This document shows positions 53,269 to 63,176 of a stretch of 64,000 nt of DNA, piece after piece. Source of the DNA: an uncultured delta proteobacterium (lineage in GTDB: Bacteria; Desulfobacterota; Desulfobulbia; Desulfobulbales; Desulfocapsaceae); the NCBI GenBank assembly GCA_903875445.1, contig CAIQWD010000059.1, forward strand, positions 1 through 64,000, written 5' to 3'. Below the pieces are notes generated by a model that saw nothing but the letters and a program-made list of their open reading frames with translations, was not told the DNA's origin and searched no databases. Both the position numbers and the translations under genes were made by a program. Each line of letters opens with the position of its first letter. The first letter of the stretch is position 1.

Positions 53269-55536
53269 ATGCTGAGCAAGACACTGGAAAAAGCCCTGAT
53301 AATGGCGATAAGAGAGGCAAAAAACCATAATCACGAGTATGTGACCGTCGAACACATGCTCTATGGTCTTCTGCACGACGAACTGACCAGCTACATCATC
53401 AACCAATGTGGCGGCTCGACCCAGATCCTCAAAGATCGTCTGGAAAAATTCTTCCTGCGGGAGATTCCCACCCTCTCCAGCACCGGGTCGATGGAGCCGG
53501 CTCAAACCATCGCCTTTAACCGGGTGCTGCAGCGGGCAGTGGCCCATGTCCAGAGTTGCGGCAAAAGTCAGGTGGATAGCGGCGATGTTCTGATCTCTAT
53601 CCTCGCCGAGGAAGAATCCCATGCCGTCTATTTCCTCACCTCGGTGGGTGTCGGCAAGATGGAGGTGATGAACTTCATCTCTCACGAACTGCCGGCCGAA
53701 GGCCTGCAAAAAGAGCCCTTCTCCTCCCCGCCCGACGCCCCGGATCAGCAGAAAGGCGGCAAAGACGCCAAGGCCCTGGAAGAGTTCACCATCAACTTAG
53801 CCGATCTTGCGGCCGCCGGCAAAATCGATCCCCTTATCGGACGGAGCGAGGAGTTGAACCGGATCATGCAGGTCCTCTGCCGACGGAAGAAAAACAATCC
53901 GCTCTTGGTCGGCGAACCGGGCGTCGGCAAGACGGCAATGGCCGAAGGCTTGGCCTTGCGTATCCACCAAGATAAAGAGGCCCGGGCCAAGGGCGAGACG
54001 CCGCAGGTACCCGACCTACTGCGCGGTGTCGAGATTCACCTCCTTGATATGGGGACCCTCGTCGCCGGTACCAAATATCGCGGCGATTTTGAGAAACGCC
54101 TGAAAAGTGTGGTCTCGGCCATCGAGAAAAAGGAAAACGCCATCCTCTTCATTGACGAGATGCACACCATCGTCGGCGCCGGGGCAACGAGCGGCGGCTC
54201 AATGGACGCTTCCAACCTGCTGAAACCTGCCCTGCAGGCGGGAATACTGCGGTGCATCGGCTCGACCACCTACGAGGAGTATAAAAACCAGATCGAGAAA
54301 GACCGAGCCCTGTCGCGGCGCTTCCAAAAAATTGATATCACCGAACCGACGGTTGACGACACCCATCTCATTCTTAAAGGCCTGCAGCACAAATACGAAG
54401 AGCACCACAATGTCAGGTACTCGCAGAAGTCGGTCAAGGCCATGGCCGAACTGTCGTTTCGCTTTATCAACGAGCGTTTTCTCCCGGACAAAGCCATTGA
54501 TGTGATGGACGAGGTTGGTTCCCTCTTCCGGCTGGAAGGCAGGCAAGGCTCGATTGTCAAGGTCAGCGATATTGAGAAAGTGGTATCGAGGATGGCGCGA
54601 ATCCCGGCCAAATCGAGTTCCAGTTCGGAAATTCACGACTTGCGCGAACTGGCGACCCGTCTGAAGGCGGTGGTTTTCGGCCAGGACGAGGCGATCGGTG
54701 CGGTAACCTCGGCGGTGAAACGGTCGCGCGCCGGCCTCGGCAACCCCGACTCGCCGACCGGCAGTTTCCTCTTTGCCGGTCCGACCGGCGTGGGCAAGAC
54801 CGAAGTGGCAAGACAGCTGGCGGTCGTGCTCAACGTCCACTTCGAGCGCTTCGACATGAGCGAATACATGGAAAAACATGCGGTTGCCAGACTGATCGGC
54901 TCACCCCCCGGCTATGTCGGCTTCGACCAGGGCGGTCTCCTGACCGAGGCGATCAGAAAGCACCCCTATTCGGTACTGCTCTTTGATGAAATTGAAAAGG
55001 CGCACCCGGATATTTTTTCCATTCTCCTCCAGGTCATGGACCACTCGACCTTGACCGACAATTCCGGGCGCAAGGCCGATTTCCGCAACGTCATCATCAT
55101 CATGACCACCAATGCCGGCGCCCGCGAACTGGCCGGCCGGAGCATCGGCTTTGTCAGCAGTAAGAAGGGTAAAGACCAGACGGCCATCACCAAGCTTTTT
55201 GCCCCGGAGTTTCGCAATCGGCTCGATGCCATCGTCTCCTTCAGCTCCCTCGACCATGCCGCGACCGAACTGGTGGTCGATAAACTGATCAGAGAACTGG
55301 AGGAACAATTAGGAGAAAAACGCGTCACCATCAAGCTCAGCCCAGAGGCACGAACCTATCTGGCGAAAAAGGGCTACGATCCGGATTATGGTGCAAGGCC
55401 GCTCCGGAGGCTCATCATGAAGGAAATCGGCGACAGCCTGACCGAAGAAATTCTCTTCGGCAGCCTTGCCAGGGGCGGCGAGGTTGCGGTCGACGAGGAG
55501 GATGGTAAACTGGTCTTTACCTACCCGAAAGGGTAA
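53269..55536 (+). CDS. clpA: ClpA ATPase of the ClpAP protease
   Basis: A 755-residue Hsp100 unfoldase. Double Clp N-domain (1-145), AAA-1 with [13 protein letters not shown] (about 216) and [16 protein letters not shown]-2 with [14 protein letters not shown] (about 504), [13 protein letters not shown] and the ClpP-binding IGF-type loop region ([11 protein letters not shown]). It unfolds substrates for ClpP, which is not in this window. Length is normal. Confidence 0.97.
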   Translation: MLSKTLEKALIMAIREAKNHNHEYVTVEHMLYGLLHDELTSYIINQCGGSTQILKDRLEKFFLREIPTLSSTGSMEPAQTIAFNRVLQRAVAHVQSCGKSQVDSGDVLISILAEEESHAVYFLTSVGVGKMEVMNFISHELPAEGLQKEPFSSPPDAPDQQKGGKDAKALEEFTINLADLAAAGKIDPLIGRSEELNRIMQVLCRRKKNNPLLVGEPGVGKTAMAEGLALRIHQDKEARAKGETPQVPDLLRGVEIHLLDMGTLVAGTKYRGDFEKRLKSVVSAIEKKENAILFIDEMHTIVGAGATSGGSMDASNLLKPALQAGILRCIGSTTYEEYKNQIEKDRALSRRFQKIDITEPTVDDTHLILKGLQHKYEEHHNVRYSQKSVKAMAELSFRFINERFLPDKAIDVMDEVGSLFRLEGRQGSIVKVSDIEKVVSRMARIPAKSSSSSEIHDLRELATRLKAVVFGQDEAIGAVTSAVKRSRAGLGNPDSPTGSFLFAGPTGVGKTEVARQLAVVLNVHFERFDMSEYMEKHAVARLIGSPPGYVGFDQGGLLTEAIRKHPYSVLLFDEIEKAHPDIFSILLQVMDHSTLTDNSGRKADFRNVIIIMTTNAGARELAGRSIGFVSSKKGKDQTAITKLFAPEFRNRLDAIVSFSSLDHAATELVVDKLIRELEEQLGEKRVTIKLSPEARTYLAKKGYDPDYGARPLRRLIMKEIGDSLTEEILFGSLARGGEVAVDEEDGKLVFTYPKG

Positions 55537-55551
55537 AACAACCTTGTATAT

Positions 55552-55575
55552 GGCGGAATGGCTCCCCATTCCGCC
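55552..55575. terminator. Strong stem-loop after clpA
   Basis: GGCGGAATGG and CCATTCCGCC form a perfect 10-bp stem with a 4-nt loop, 15 bp after the clpA stop. No T-run follows, so it may act in mRNA stability rather than as a true rho-independent terminator. Confidence 0.45.
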
Positions 55576-55720
55576 GTATTCTCCCCAGCCTCAGGTGGCA
55601 TGAACTCTCAACATCATTTCCTTTCAGTTTGCTACTGCTAAATAGACTTTCTCCAGTCCCTTGCAATTCCACAATTTTTACCATAAACTTTGATCATCGC
55701 GCAAGAAAGCTCCCCTTTTC

Positions 55721-55740
55721 TTGAACTGTAAGCAGTTCAA
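55721..55740. promoter_or_regulatory. Palindrome upstream of the MCP gene
   Basis: TTGAACTG-TAAG-CAGTTCAA, perfect 8-bp arms, 118 bp before the MCP start. A candidate operator or short hairpin. The rest of 55577-55857 shows no gene. Confidence 0.4.
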
Positions 55741-55857
55741 TGTTGTGCGATTGCCCTCTTATTCCCGAAATTGTCAAACTTTTCGAGTACACCTGCTGAA
55801 CCGGTTGTTTACTTGTATTTTGTTTTTTGCCCCGCCCACAGAGAGGAGACAAGTATT

Positions 55858-57906
55858 ATGCAAAGTGTTCAAAAAATCGGCATGAAATTATTACTGCCTG
55901 CAATCAGCGTCACAGTACTTTTCTCCATTGCTCTTTTCTTTATTGGAAATACCGTACTCAATCGTCTGGTGGAACAAAACTTTGATCGAATAGTCCAATC
56001 AAAAACAGCAGACATTGCCAACAACGAGAAACGTATCGCTGAAAATTTACTGACCCAAGCATCCTTTTTCAGCCAGGCAAAGGCCATCCTGGGGGCCTAT
56101 GATACTGCATATCAAGGGAATCTGAACAACTCCGATGATCCTCAATTGGAATTGGCGCGCAATCAACTCCAAAGCTATTTTGCATCAATTGAAAAAGGTT
56201 ACCAGGAAACCCATGCCGGCAGTTCACTGCGATTGCATTTCCACGTTCCTCCAGCTAGAAGTCTTGTCCGCCTGTGGAAAAAAGATCAACACAAGAGTGA
56301 CGACCTGAGTTCTTTCCGAGATTCTGTGGCCTCAATCAGCAGAGATCACAAACCTATTTCCGGCATCGAAATCGGCGTTGGCGGGTTTGAAATTCGCGGA
56401 ATAGTCCCAATTATCAACGAAAGCGGGAAGTATTTGGGATCAGTGGAGTCACTCTCCTCCTTCGATCCTATCGTCAAAGACAGTATCAGTAATGACAGGG
56501 AGTATCTAGCTGTCTATATGAATAAAGAATTCCTACCGAATGCAAACCAGTTACAAGATGCTTCGAAAAACCCGATTATCGAAAACTTTGTCTTCGTTTC
56601 ATCAACCGACAAACAAACAACCGATGCTGTTTTGACACCGGCATTGCTGAAAGATGGCCAAGCTGGGCTGAAGGCAGTTCGGATAAAAAACTATTTTTCC
56701 TGTGTATTCCCTATCAAGGACTTCAGCGGCAAACAAATTGGGGTAATGGCATATCTTATAAACGCTACCGATCTGTATACGATGGTGAGAAAAATAGAAT
56801 GGGGAATTGTCACTCTCTGTATTGCACTGCTGGCAGCTATTATTATACCGCTATTTTTCAGCGTTCGATCGGTTACTGCATCCATCAACCGCACGATAGC
56901 AATGCTCAAAGACATAGCTGAAGGCGAGGGTGACCTGACGATGCGGCTTGATGCCGGTTCCAAGGATGAAATAGGCGAACTCGGTTTCTGGTTCAACACC
57001 TTCATCAAAAAGCTCCAGGGAATAATCACACGAATTGCGGAAAACTCAAATCTGGTCAATGCCTCAGCCAACCAGCTGGCAACAATAGCCAACCAATTGT
57101 CTGCAGGAGCTGAAGATACCTCACAACGGGCTGCCAACGTGGCCTCCGCCTCGGAAGAGATGACTGCCAACTTGAACAATGTTGCAGCTGCGATGGAAGA
57201 ATCCTCCACCAATACCAATATGGTCGCTTCAGCCGCTGAGGAAATGACTGCAACCATCTATGAAATAGCCGAGAATGCCGAACGGGCAAGAAGCGTTTCC
57301 AGTAAGGCAGTGACGCAGGCGAAAAACGCCTCCGACAAAATGGCGGAACTCGGTACGGCAGCCGAAAAAATCAGCATGGTAACCGAAACAATCACGGAGA
57401 TCTCTGAACAAACCAATCTTCTCGCCCTCAATGCGACGATCGAAGCAGCACGAGCAGGAGAGGCCGGCAAGGGGTTTGCCGTGGTCGCCAATGAAATTAA
57501 AGTCCTGGCAAAGCAGACAGCCCAGGCGACCTTGAATATCAAGGGCCAGATCGACGATGTTCAAAGGACAACAAACTCCACCATTACCGAAATCGATCAG
57601 ATCTCTGAAGTAATCAGCGGAGTGAATGATATTGTAGGGACAATTGCCACAGCAGTAGAAGAACAGACCGCAGCAACAAAGGAAATTGCAAACAACATTT
57701 CCAACGTCAGCCAAGGAATCCAGGAAGTTAATGAAAATGTCAGCCAAAGTTCGACTGTGGCTGGTGAAATTTCGCAGGATATTTCAAAAGTCAATCTTGC
57801 CGCCACAGTGATTTCTCAAAGCAGCAAAGAGGTGCATACGAGTTCAGAAGACTTGCAGCGCATGGCAGCCGAACTCAATGCCATTGTCGGCAGTTTTAAA
57901 GTCTGA
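55858..57906 (+). CDS. Methyl-accepting chemotaxis protein
   Basis: A 682-residue transmembrane chemoreceptor. Membrane helix 1 (about 13-33), periplasmic Cache-like sensor with the double-Cache/sCache signature [16 protein letters not shown] (about 34-315), membrane helix 2 (about 317-338), HAMP, then a long signalling coiled coil whose tip [30 protein letters not shown] (about 512-545) is intact. No C-terminal CheR-binding pentapeptide is seen. ATG at 55858 has AGAGGAG before it; the frame is open upstream to 55771. It converges on the PhnD/HAMP operon. Confidence 0.93.
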   Translation: MQSVQKIGMKLLLPAISVTVLFSIALFFIGNTVLNRLVEQNFDRIVQSKTADIANNEKRIAENLLTQASFFSQAKAILGAYDTAYQGNLNNSDDPQLELARNQLQSYFASIEKGYQETHAGSSLRLHFHVPPARSLVRLWKKDQHKSDDLSSFRDSVASISRDHKPISGIEIGVGGFEIRGIVPIINESGKYLGSVESLSSFDPIVKDSISNDREYLAVYMNKEFLPNANQLQDASKNPIIENFVFVSSTDKQTTDAVLTPALLKDGQAGLKAVRIKNYFSCVFPIKDFSGKQIGVMAYLINATDLYTMVRKIEWGIVTLCIALLAAIIIPLFFSVRSVTASINRTIAMLKDIAEGEGDLTMRLDAGSKDEIGELGFWFNTFIKKLQGIITRIAENSNLVNASANQLATIANQLSAGAEDTSQRAANVASASEEMTANLNNVAAAMEESSTNTNMVASAAEEMTATIYEIAENAERARSVSSKAVTQAKNASDKMAELGTAAEKISMVTETITEISEQTNLLALNATIEAARAGEAGKGFAVVANEIKVLAKQTAQATLNIKGQIDDVQRTTNSTITEIDQISEVISGVNDIVGTIATAVEEQTAATKEIANNISNVSQGIQEVNENVSQSSTVAGEISQDISKVNLAATVISQSSKEVHTSSEDLQRMAAELNAIVGSFKV

Positions 57907-57984
57907 TTAATACTCGGATGCATCGGCGGTGATATTGCCAATATAAATCGGAAAGTTCAGGAGATGGCGTAATCGGCAGTGCTG

Positions 57985-58584
57985 TTAATTTAAATTTTCA
58001 TAAAACAGTGCAATCTTTTCTTCATCATTAATTTCGAAGGCGATGCTTTGTATCAGCTCATCGGTGTTGCTCTGTTCCTGGATAGCATTAATTGCCTTTT
58101 TATAGATAATCCTTCCGACCGGACCCATCACCAAATTGAGAGCAATTATAATTTTTTCATGATCGTGAGTTACTTTCTCTAAGCCCAGAGCTTCTTTATT
58201 GTCCTGAGAAGAAGAAATACCAGACGACCGGATAATGGCCTTTGAAATCTCTTCGATATTCAAAATACTGAAGATGAGTGTTATCCCTAATGTCTTAACA
58301 CTTTTTCTTACCTCATCCGGATTATTATCTACAAGTATAAGTATCTTGTTTGCTTTTATGGTTTTGTCGACAATTTGAGATAGAAATCGATATCCGTCTG
58401 TTACTCGCGGAATTTTAATTGCGGTGATAATAAAATCAAATGTCGCGGTTTTTAATATTTCGAGTGCTTCTATTCTAGTATTGATAAAAGTAAGTTCGAT
58501 TTTTGTCTCAAAGGGTGTAAGAACCTTGTTCAGTTGTGTGATAAAGTGAGTATCGGATGTTACTATAAGTACTTTTCGAGGCAT
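57985..58584 (-). CDS. Pseudo-receiver protein
   Basis: A 199-residue protein. Residues 1-120 have the receiver fold (KVLIVTSDTHFITQLNKVL, then FDFIITAIKIPRVTDGYRFL), but the phospho-acceptor Asp is replaced by Ala (TAIKIP where TDIKMP is usual), so it is probably not phosphorylated. The C-terminal 70 residues are unassigned and may form a roadblock-like or small helical output. It is the last gene of the operon with two PhnD-like proteins and a HAMP protein. Confidence 0.75.
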   Translation of the reverse strand: MPRKVLIVTSDTHFITQLNKVLTPFETKIELTFINTRIEALEILKTATFDFIITAIKIPRVTDGYRFLSQIVDKTIKANKILILVDNNPDEVRKSVKTLGITLIFSILNIEEISKAIIRSSGISSSQDNKEALGLEKVTHDHEKIIIALNLVMGPVGRIIYKKAINAIQEQSNTDELIQSIAFEINDEEKIALFYENLN

Positions 58585-58631
58585 GCCGATACTCCTTTTG
58601 TTGTTGGCCTAATATTCAGGTTCATTGTTTA

Positions 58632-59444
58632 TCAATCAATTACCTTCCGCATGACATCATATTCAGCATCGTTTGACAAGATAAATCCGACGATCTCCAG
58701 TGCTTTAAGTATGCTGTCGCCTTTCGAAAGCTTTAAGACTGCAGCTTCGATACTTGCTTTTTTATCCTTCGGCAGAGTTTTTTTGACGGATAAGGCCCAA
58801 TAGGGCAACCAGGCTGTTTCGACCATGGTCTTCACTGAACCGGGAGTGATGAACTCGTCTGCTATATGAAGAGCCGATTCTCTGATGAAGCCTGCATCGA
58901 CATCGCCAATGCTCACCGAGATAATAACGTTTTCTTGTCTGTTGTCTGCAGCTACAATGAGCTGGCAATCTCGATCGAGATCGATTGCGTTTTCCTTAAA
59001 TACTAATTTCTGCGAGAGATATCCGCCGGTTGAATCTTTGCTGACAATCATTATCTTTTTATTTTTCAAATCAGAGATATGAGCGATATCAGAGTCAGGT
59101 CTGGTAATGATAATTCCTCGAAACCCTTGTCCGTTTTGGTCTTCTACTGCGGCAGCGACTGCTTCATGTTGCTTCGAAATTTTCGTATATACGACTGGGT
59201 TCTCGAGCCCGATATCAATCGTGCCGTTTTTAATTTGGGCTTCAAAGTCGGCAAAACTCTGGGTCGGGACATATTCAATACTTAAGCCGGTTTCCAGTTT
59301 TAAATATGCAACAAATGGAGCAACCATTGTATTGAGTTTTTCCGGGAAATAGCGCGGCAGCATTGAAAATTTATAGGTTTCTGCATAAACGCCATTGCCA
59401 TAGAGGCAGATGAGAAAAAACAGAACTGAAAAACAGGATTTCAT
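58632..59444 (-). CDS. PhnD-like periplasmic binding protein B
   Basis: A 270-residue periplasmic binding protein of the phosphate/phosphite/phosphonate (PhnD/PtxB) type. Signal peptide (about 1-21, ending VYAE), then YKFSMLPRYFPEKLN, IDIGLENPVVYTKI, GFRGIIITRPDSDI and GDVDAGFIRESAL. ATG at 59444 gives a clean signal peptide and has AAGGA nearby; an in-frame ATG at 59498 overlaps the upstream stop. It is a paralogue of the next protein. No ABC permease or ATPase is linked, so a sensory role is likely. Confidence 0.85.
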   Translation of the reverse strand: MKSCFSVLFFLICLYGNGVYAETYKFSMLPRYFPEKLNTMVAPFVAYLKLETGLSIEYVPTQSFADFEAQIKNGTIDIGLENPVVYTKISKQHEAVAAAVEDQNGQGFRGIIITRPDSDIAHISDLKNKKIMIVSKDSTGGYLSQKLVFKENAIDLDRDCQLIVAADNRQENVIISVSIGDVDAGFIRESALHIADEFITPGSVKTMVETAWLPYWALSVKKTLPKDKKASIEAAVLKLSKGDSILKALEIVGFILSNDAEYDVMRKVID

Positions 59445-59494
59445 AGTCTTCCTTGTGTATTTTAAATGAGTCCGCATTTTAATCTCACTTTCTT

Positions 59495-60391
59495 TCATTT
59501 AACCGACATCGCAAGTCCGAATACTTTGCGAATCGAATCATAATCGCTATCCTGCGCAGGCTTAAGTGCTTCAACCTTGAGGGATTTCAAAACAGCACTT
59601 CCAGGCTTAATATCCAGAAGAGCGCTAACAATTTTTTTCCGATCTTCTTTCGGCAGTTCACGACTTAATGACAATGCCCAATTTGGCATCCATGCTGTAG
59701 GTTGAAGTATACGAATTGCTCCGGCAGGGACAAATTCATTTGCTTGCAACAGGGCCGATTCGCGGATAAAACCGGCATCAACATCACCGGCAAACACTGA
59801 AAAAATTACATTTTCATGCTTATTCTCAGGGGCCTCTTCAATAATACAATCTTTAGCAACATCAATTCCACTCTCAAGCAACGTGAGTTTTTGCGAGAGG
59901 AATCCTCCAACACTCGTCTGCCCGACAATACCGATTTTCTTTCCTTTAAGTTCAATAATTGTTCTTAAAGGGCTATCCGACCGTGTGATAATTATTCCCC
60001 GGAATTTTTCTCCTTCATTTGCCGTGGAGGCGATGGCCACGACCTCATGTGCCCCTGAATTCAAAACAAAGATATAAGGATTCTCGAATCCGATATTTAT
60101 TCTTCCTGAAGACAATTGCTGGGAATATTCATTGAAACCGGCGGTTAAAGTTGTTGATATCGGTAATCCTGTCTGCTTTGCAAGATATTCGGCAAGTGGT
60201 GTAATTCGCGCATTGATGTCTTCCGTCGAATAGAGTGGCAGCATTGAGAGTCTATACTCGGCAGCGATTGATGTCTGATAAAAAATCAGGATATTAAAAA
60301 GAGCAAACATCGCGACGGTGCAATAGGATATGGAGAACATGGATATTGACCTATTAAAGTTCAAACGTTTCACAAAAGTCCGGGAGCTCAC
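59495..60391 (-). CDS. PhnD-like periplasmic binding protein A
   Basis: A 298-residue paralogue of protein B: YRLSMLPLYSTEDINARITPLAEYLAKQTG, NIGFENPYIFV, FRGIIITRSDSPL, GDVDAGFIRESALLQANEFVP. The GTG start overlaps the HAMP gene stop (GTGA); an internal ATG at 60340 would give a shorter signal peptide. Retention of the same residues in both copies suggests similar ligands or a heterodimer. No transporter subunits are nearby. Confidence 0.85.
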   Translation of the reverse strand: MSSRTFVKRLNFNRSISMFSISYCTVAMFALFNILIFYQTSIAAEYRLSMLPLYSTEDINARITPLAEYLAKQTGLPISTTLTAGFNEYSQQLSSGRINIGFENPYIFVLNSGAHEVVAIASTANEGEKFRGIIITRSDSPLRTIIELKGKKIGIVGQTSVGGFLSQKLTLLESGIDVAKDCIIEEAPENKHENVIFSVFAGDVDAGFIRESALLQANEFVPAGAIRILQPTAWMPNWALSLSRELPKEDRKKIVSALLDIKPGSAVLKSLKVEALKPAQDSDYDSIRKVFGLAMSVK

Positions 60392-61236
60392 TTATCTAAT
60401 TGACTAATAATATATTTGATCGATTGATGCATGCGCTCAAAAGCAGCGGCTAGTTCACGTATTTCGCGTGGTCCTTTGGGTGCAATGGTGAGATCCATCT
60501 CACCGACACTGACCCGATTGATGACGTTAGTCACTTCTTGCAGTGGTTTTGTAATTGATCGAGTCAGCAATATGAAAATCCCAAGGCCAAATAACAAAAC
60601 AATACCAATAAGTGAGAGAGTCAAAGGTGAAAATAATGCTTCGTGGATAGCATTATCAACCTCGGATATGTATATCCCAATATGAACTGCACCTCCGGCA
60701 TCTGCTATCGCAAGCACTTTGTCGTATATTAATTGCCCTCCCACCAAAATCCGTGCATTCGCTTCTTGTTTTTGCGAAGGGAGCTTATTTGCATTGAGGA
60801 TATCCCCAGGAAATCCTTTTTCTTTAACTTTTTTTGCGAATTGTTCATCAAACCGGCTAAGATCACTGAAAAAACCTCCAATGGCAATATTCTTGGTATT
60901 GACAACTGCTGCATAGGCCACTCCGGGAAGCTTGCTGGTACGTTGAGCCTCTTGATTAACTTGGAGATAGTTTTTAAGCAGCAAAGGCTTGGTAATTGCT
61001 CCGCTGAATGAGGTGGCAATGGCCTGCGTTCTCATCTCTATTTGGTTATTGATAATGTCAGGAATATACTTTAATGCCAAAAATGCAAAAGTTCCGCATA
61101 CAATAATGAAACCAAGACTCATTGTTATCAAGAGATACATTCCGACAGGTATACCTTTACGAAAAAATACCGAACCACCTGAAATAAAAGATCTATATTT
61201 ATTACTTTCCGGTGGTGCTTGCTTAACTGGAATCAT
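60388..61236 (-). CDS. Membrane sensor with HAMP domain and no output domain
   Basis: A 282-residue protein with membrane helices at about 34-57 and 205-227 enclosing a periplasmic Cache-like domain (60-200), then a HAMP domain (about 228-280; TRSITKPLQEVTNVINRVSVGEMDLTI) that ends the protein. Having no kinase, cyclase or methyl-accepting part, it must signal through another protein. ATG at 61236 has GAGGAAATC before it. It heads the operon, and the PhnD-like proteins may report to it. Confidence 0.85.
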   Translation of the reverse strand: MIPVKQAPPESNKYRSFISGGSVFFRKGIPVGMYLLITMSLGFIIVCGTFAFLALKYIPDIINNQIEMRTQAIATSFSGAITKPLLLKNYLQVNQEAQRTSKLPGVAYAAVVNTKNIAIGGFFSDLSRFDEQFAKKVKEKGFPGDILNANKLPSQKQEANARILVGGQLIYDKVLAIADAGGAVHIGIYISEVDNAIHEALFSPLTLSLIGIVLLFGLGIFILLTRSITKPLQEVTNVINRVSVGEMDLTIAPKGPREIRELAAAFERMHQSIKYIISQLDK

Positions 61237-61832
61237 GATTTCCTCTTTTAACCAGTAGCGTCCGGTTAAGGACATACATGTTAATAATCTGTATTGAATA
61301 GTTGCTGGATAGTACTGGGTGCAAATGCTTCATTTGTTAACTTTGTGACTTTGAGCTTTCTTTAGCATCTTTTGTGCCCGTCCCATGAATTATTAGATTC
61401 TTGTTTGCAAATTATTATATTTCAGTATGTTACTAACTGATCTTTGGGGTATCGTCAGAGGCCGGTACAAAAGAACGCAGTCTCGATTTTTTAGTTTTTG
61501 CAACATAGATGTGGCATTCCCACTTTTTTCCACCTCTATTTTTTTGCTATTCTGCTGTTTTATCAGCATATTATTGTTCAGCAGATTATTAGGAGTGGGA
61601 CGCTTGGAGTGCAACGCGGTGGATGCAGATGTAATTGCCCGGACGATGAATCCTTTAAGCGCTTTAGAAGGCACATAAAGTGATAGCGGCCAATGGGGCA
61701 CAATAGAAGGATATAAAGATCATGTAGATCGGGGCGGGCAGGATTGTGCAGCATCTTGGTTGCAGAAAAAATCCTGTATTTCACGATTAGAACCTGGTCC
61801 GGAGAGGAAGTATCCTTTTCCCTCTTCTGCCG
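61237..61832. other. AT-rich stretch without a supported gene
   Basis: Holds the promoter region of the HAMP operon, a short inverted repeat GTCC-GGTTAA-GGAC (61260-61273) and open frames of up to 102 codons with low-complexity products, none of which I accept. It could be remnant mobile DNA. Confidence 0.4.
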
Positions 61833-63053
61833 TCAATCTTTCCACAACCTGCCGGCGATCAACAAAATGCCGACCTGCATACAGAGGATAAGCGCCACAC
61901 ATCCGCCCCATCCGGCTTTCTCCCAGAAAAAACCGGGGAGGATCGAGCCGAGGCCGCCGCCGAAATAGTAGAGGGCAACGTAGAGACCTGCCGCCGAGGA
62001 ACGGGCCTTGCCGGCAGCCTTGCCCACATAGCTCGACGCTGCCGCCTGGCAGGCGAAGACACCGGTTGAAGTAAGCGTCAGCCCGCAGATGATGACCGGC
62101 AGCGAGCGAATGAGGGTCAGCAGCATGCCGGCGATGATCCCGCCGACGGCAAGCCGCAAGGTACGGCGATGACCGATGCGGTCGAGGATTATCCCGGAAA
62201 CCGGGGTGATCACCGCACCGATCAGATAGACGGTGAAAATGGCCCCCAATGCCGCCGGCCCCAGAAGAAAAGGTTTATCCGCCAGGTAGAAATTGATATA
62301 GGTGAACGAGCCGACCTGACAGAACAAAACGTTGAAACCAATGGCATAGGTGGCGAGGAGCTGGGGATTTTTCAGGTGCATGCCGAGAGAAGCAAGGGAA
62401 GCCCTGGCGCTGGTCTGCCTGACGAATTGTGTCGAACGCGGCAAAAACCACAGGGTGGTGAGGCAACCGGCAAGGGTGATAATGCCGATACAGACGAAGG
62501 CGACCCGCCAGTTGTAATGGGTGGCGCAGAGACCGGCGATGAAGCGTCCGGAAAAACCGCCGACAACCGTGCCGGTGACGTAGGTCGCCATGGTGGCGCC
62601 GACCGCTTGCCGCGGCGATTCTTCGCTGATATAGGCCATGGCTACGGCGATAATGCCGGGGATAAAGAGTCCCTGCAGAAATCGCCAGACGATGAGCTGG
62701 TGCAGGTTGGCTGCCGTCGCTGCGAGGATCGTCGGCAAAGACAGGCCGAGCATGGCGGCAAGGATCACCCGTTTTCTGCCCAGGGCATCGGCCAAGAGGC
62801 CAACCAGCGGCGCGGCCAGGGCCACCGCCAGCACCGGAGCGCTTATTGTGAGACTGACCACCAGTTCGGAGGCCTTGAAAATCTCCCGGAACTGGGGCAG
62901 CAGCGGCTGGGTGACATAGAGGTTGATAAAGGTGGAGAAACCGGTGACAAATAAAGCCAGAAGGACGCCCAGTCGACCGCCGACCGAGGTCTTGCCGCTC
63001 CCACCTCCGACCGTTTCCACTTCCGGCCGGTTTTTTTTCCTTACTTGCAACAT
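61833..63053 (-). CDS. MFS transporter (YnfM-like)
   Basis: A 406-residue exporter of the major facilitator superfamily with 12 predicted membrane helices. The loop 2-3 motif (GLLADALGRKRVI) and NLYVTQPLLPQFREIF near the start fit the YnfM/arabinose-efflux branch. Substrate unknown. It is divergent from tdh; the two promoters share 123 bp with a GntR-type palindrome, so one regulator may control both. Confidence 0.9.
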   Translation of the reverse strand: MLQVRKKNRPEVETVGGGSGKTSVGGRLGVLLALFVTGFSTFINLYVTQPLLPQFREIFKASELVVSLTISAPVLAVALAAPLVGLLADALGRKRVILAAMLGLSLPTILAATAANLHQLIVWRFLQGLFIPGIIAVAMAYISEESPRQAVGATMATYVTGTVVGGFSGRFIAGLCATHYNWRVAFVCIGIITLAGCLTTLWFLPRSTQFVRQTSARASLASLGMHLKNPQLLATYAIGFNVLFCQVGSFTYINFYLADKPFLLGPAALGAIFTVYLIGAVITPVSGIILDRIGHRRTLRLAVGGIIAGMLLTLIRSLPVIICGLTLTSTGVFACQAAASSYVGKAAGKARSSAAGLYVALYYFGGGLGSILPGFFWEKAGWGGCVALILCMQVGILLIAGRLWKD

Positions 63054-63093
63054 TGATTTGTCCTGATGTCCTTATGGCAGAGTCAAAGGGATT

Positions 63094-63107
63094 AATTGTA
63101 TACAATT
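63094..63107. promoter_or_regulatory. GntR-type palindrome between MFS and tdh genes
   Basis: AATTGTATACAATT, a perfect 14-bp palindrome with the TTGTATACAA core used by FadR/GntR-family regulators. It lies 41 bp before the MFS start and 70 bp before tdh. The regulator is not in the window. Confidence 0.5.
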
Positions 63108-63176
63108 CTTCCGGGCAATATGCTACACTTTCGGAAATTATCCATGGTCAATTTCACTTCCTAGGGAGAGCAGCAG

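Noticed and set aside
61393-61701. 102-codon minus-strand and 83-codon plus-strand open frames
   Set aside because: Low-complexity products without ribosome-binding sites or family resemblance.
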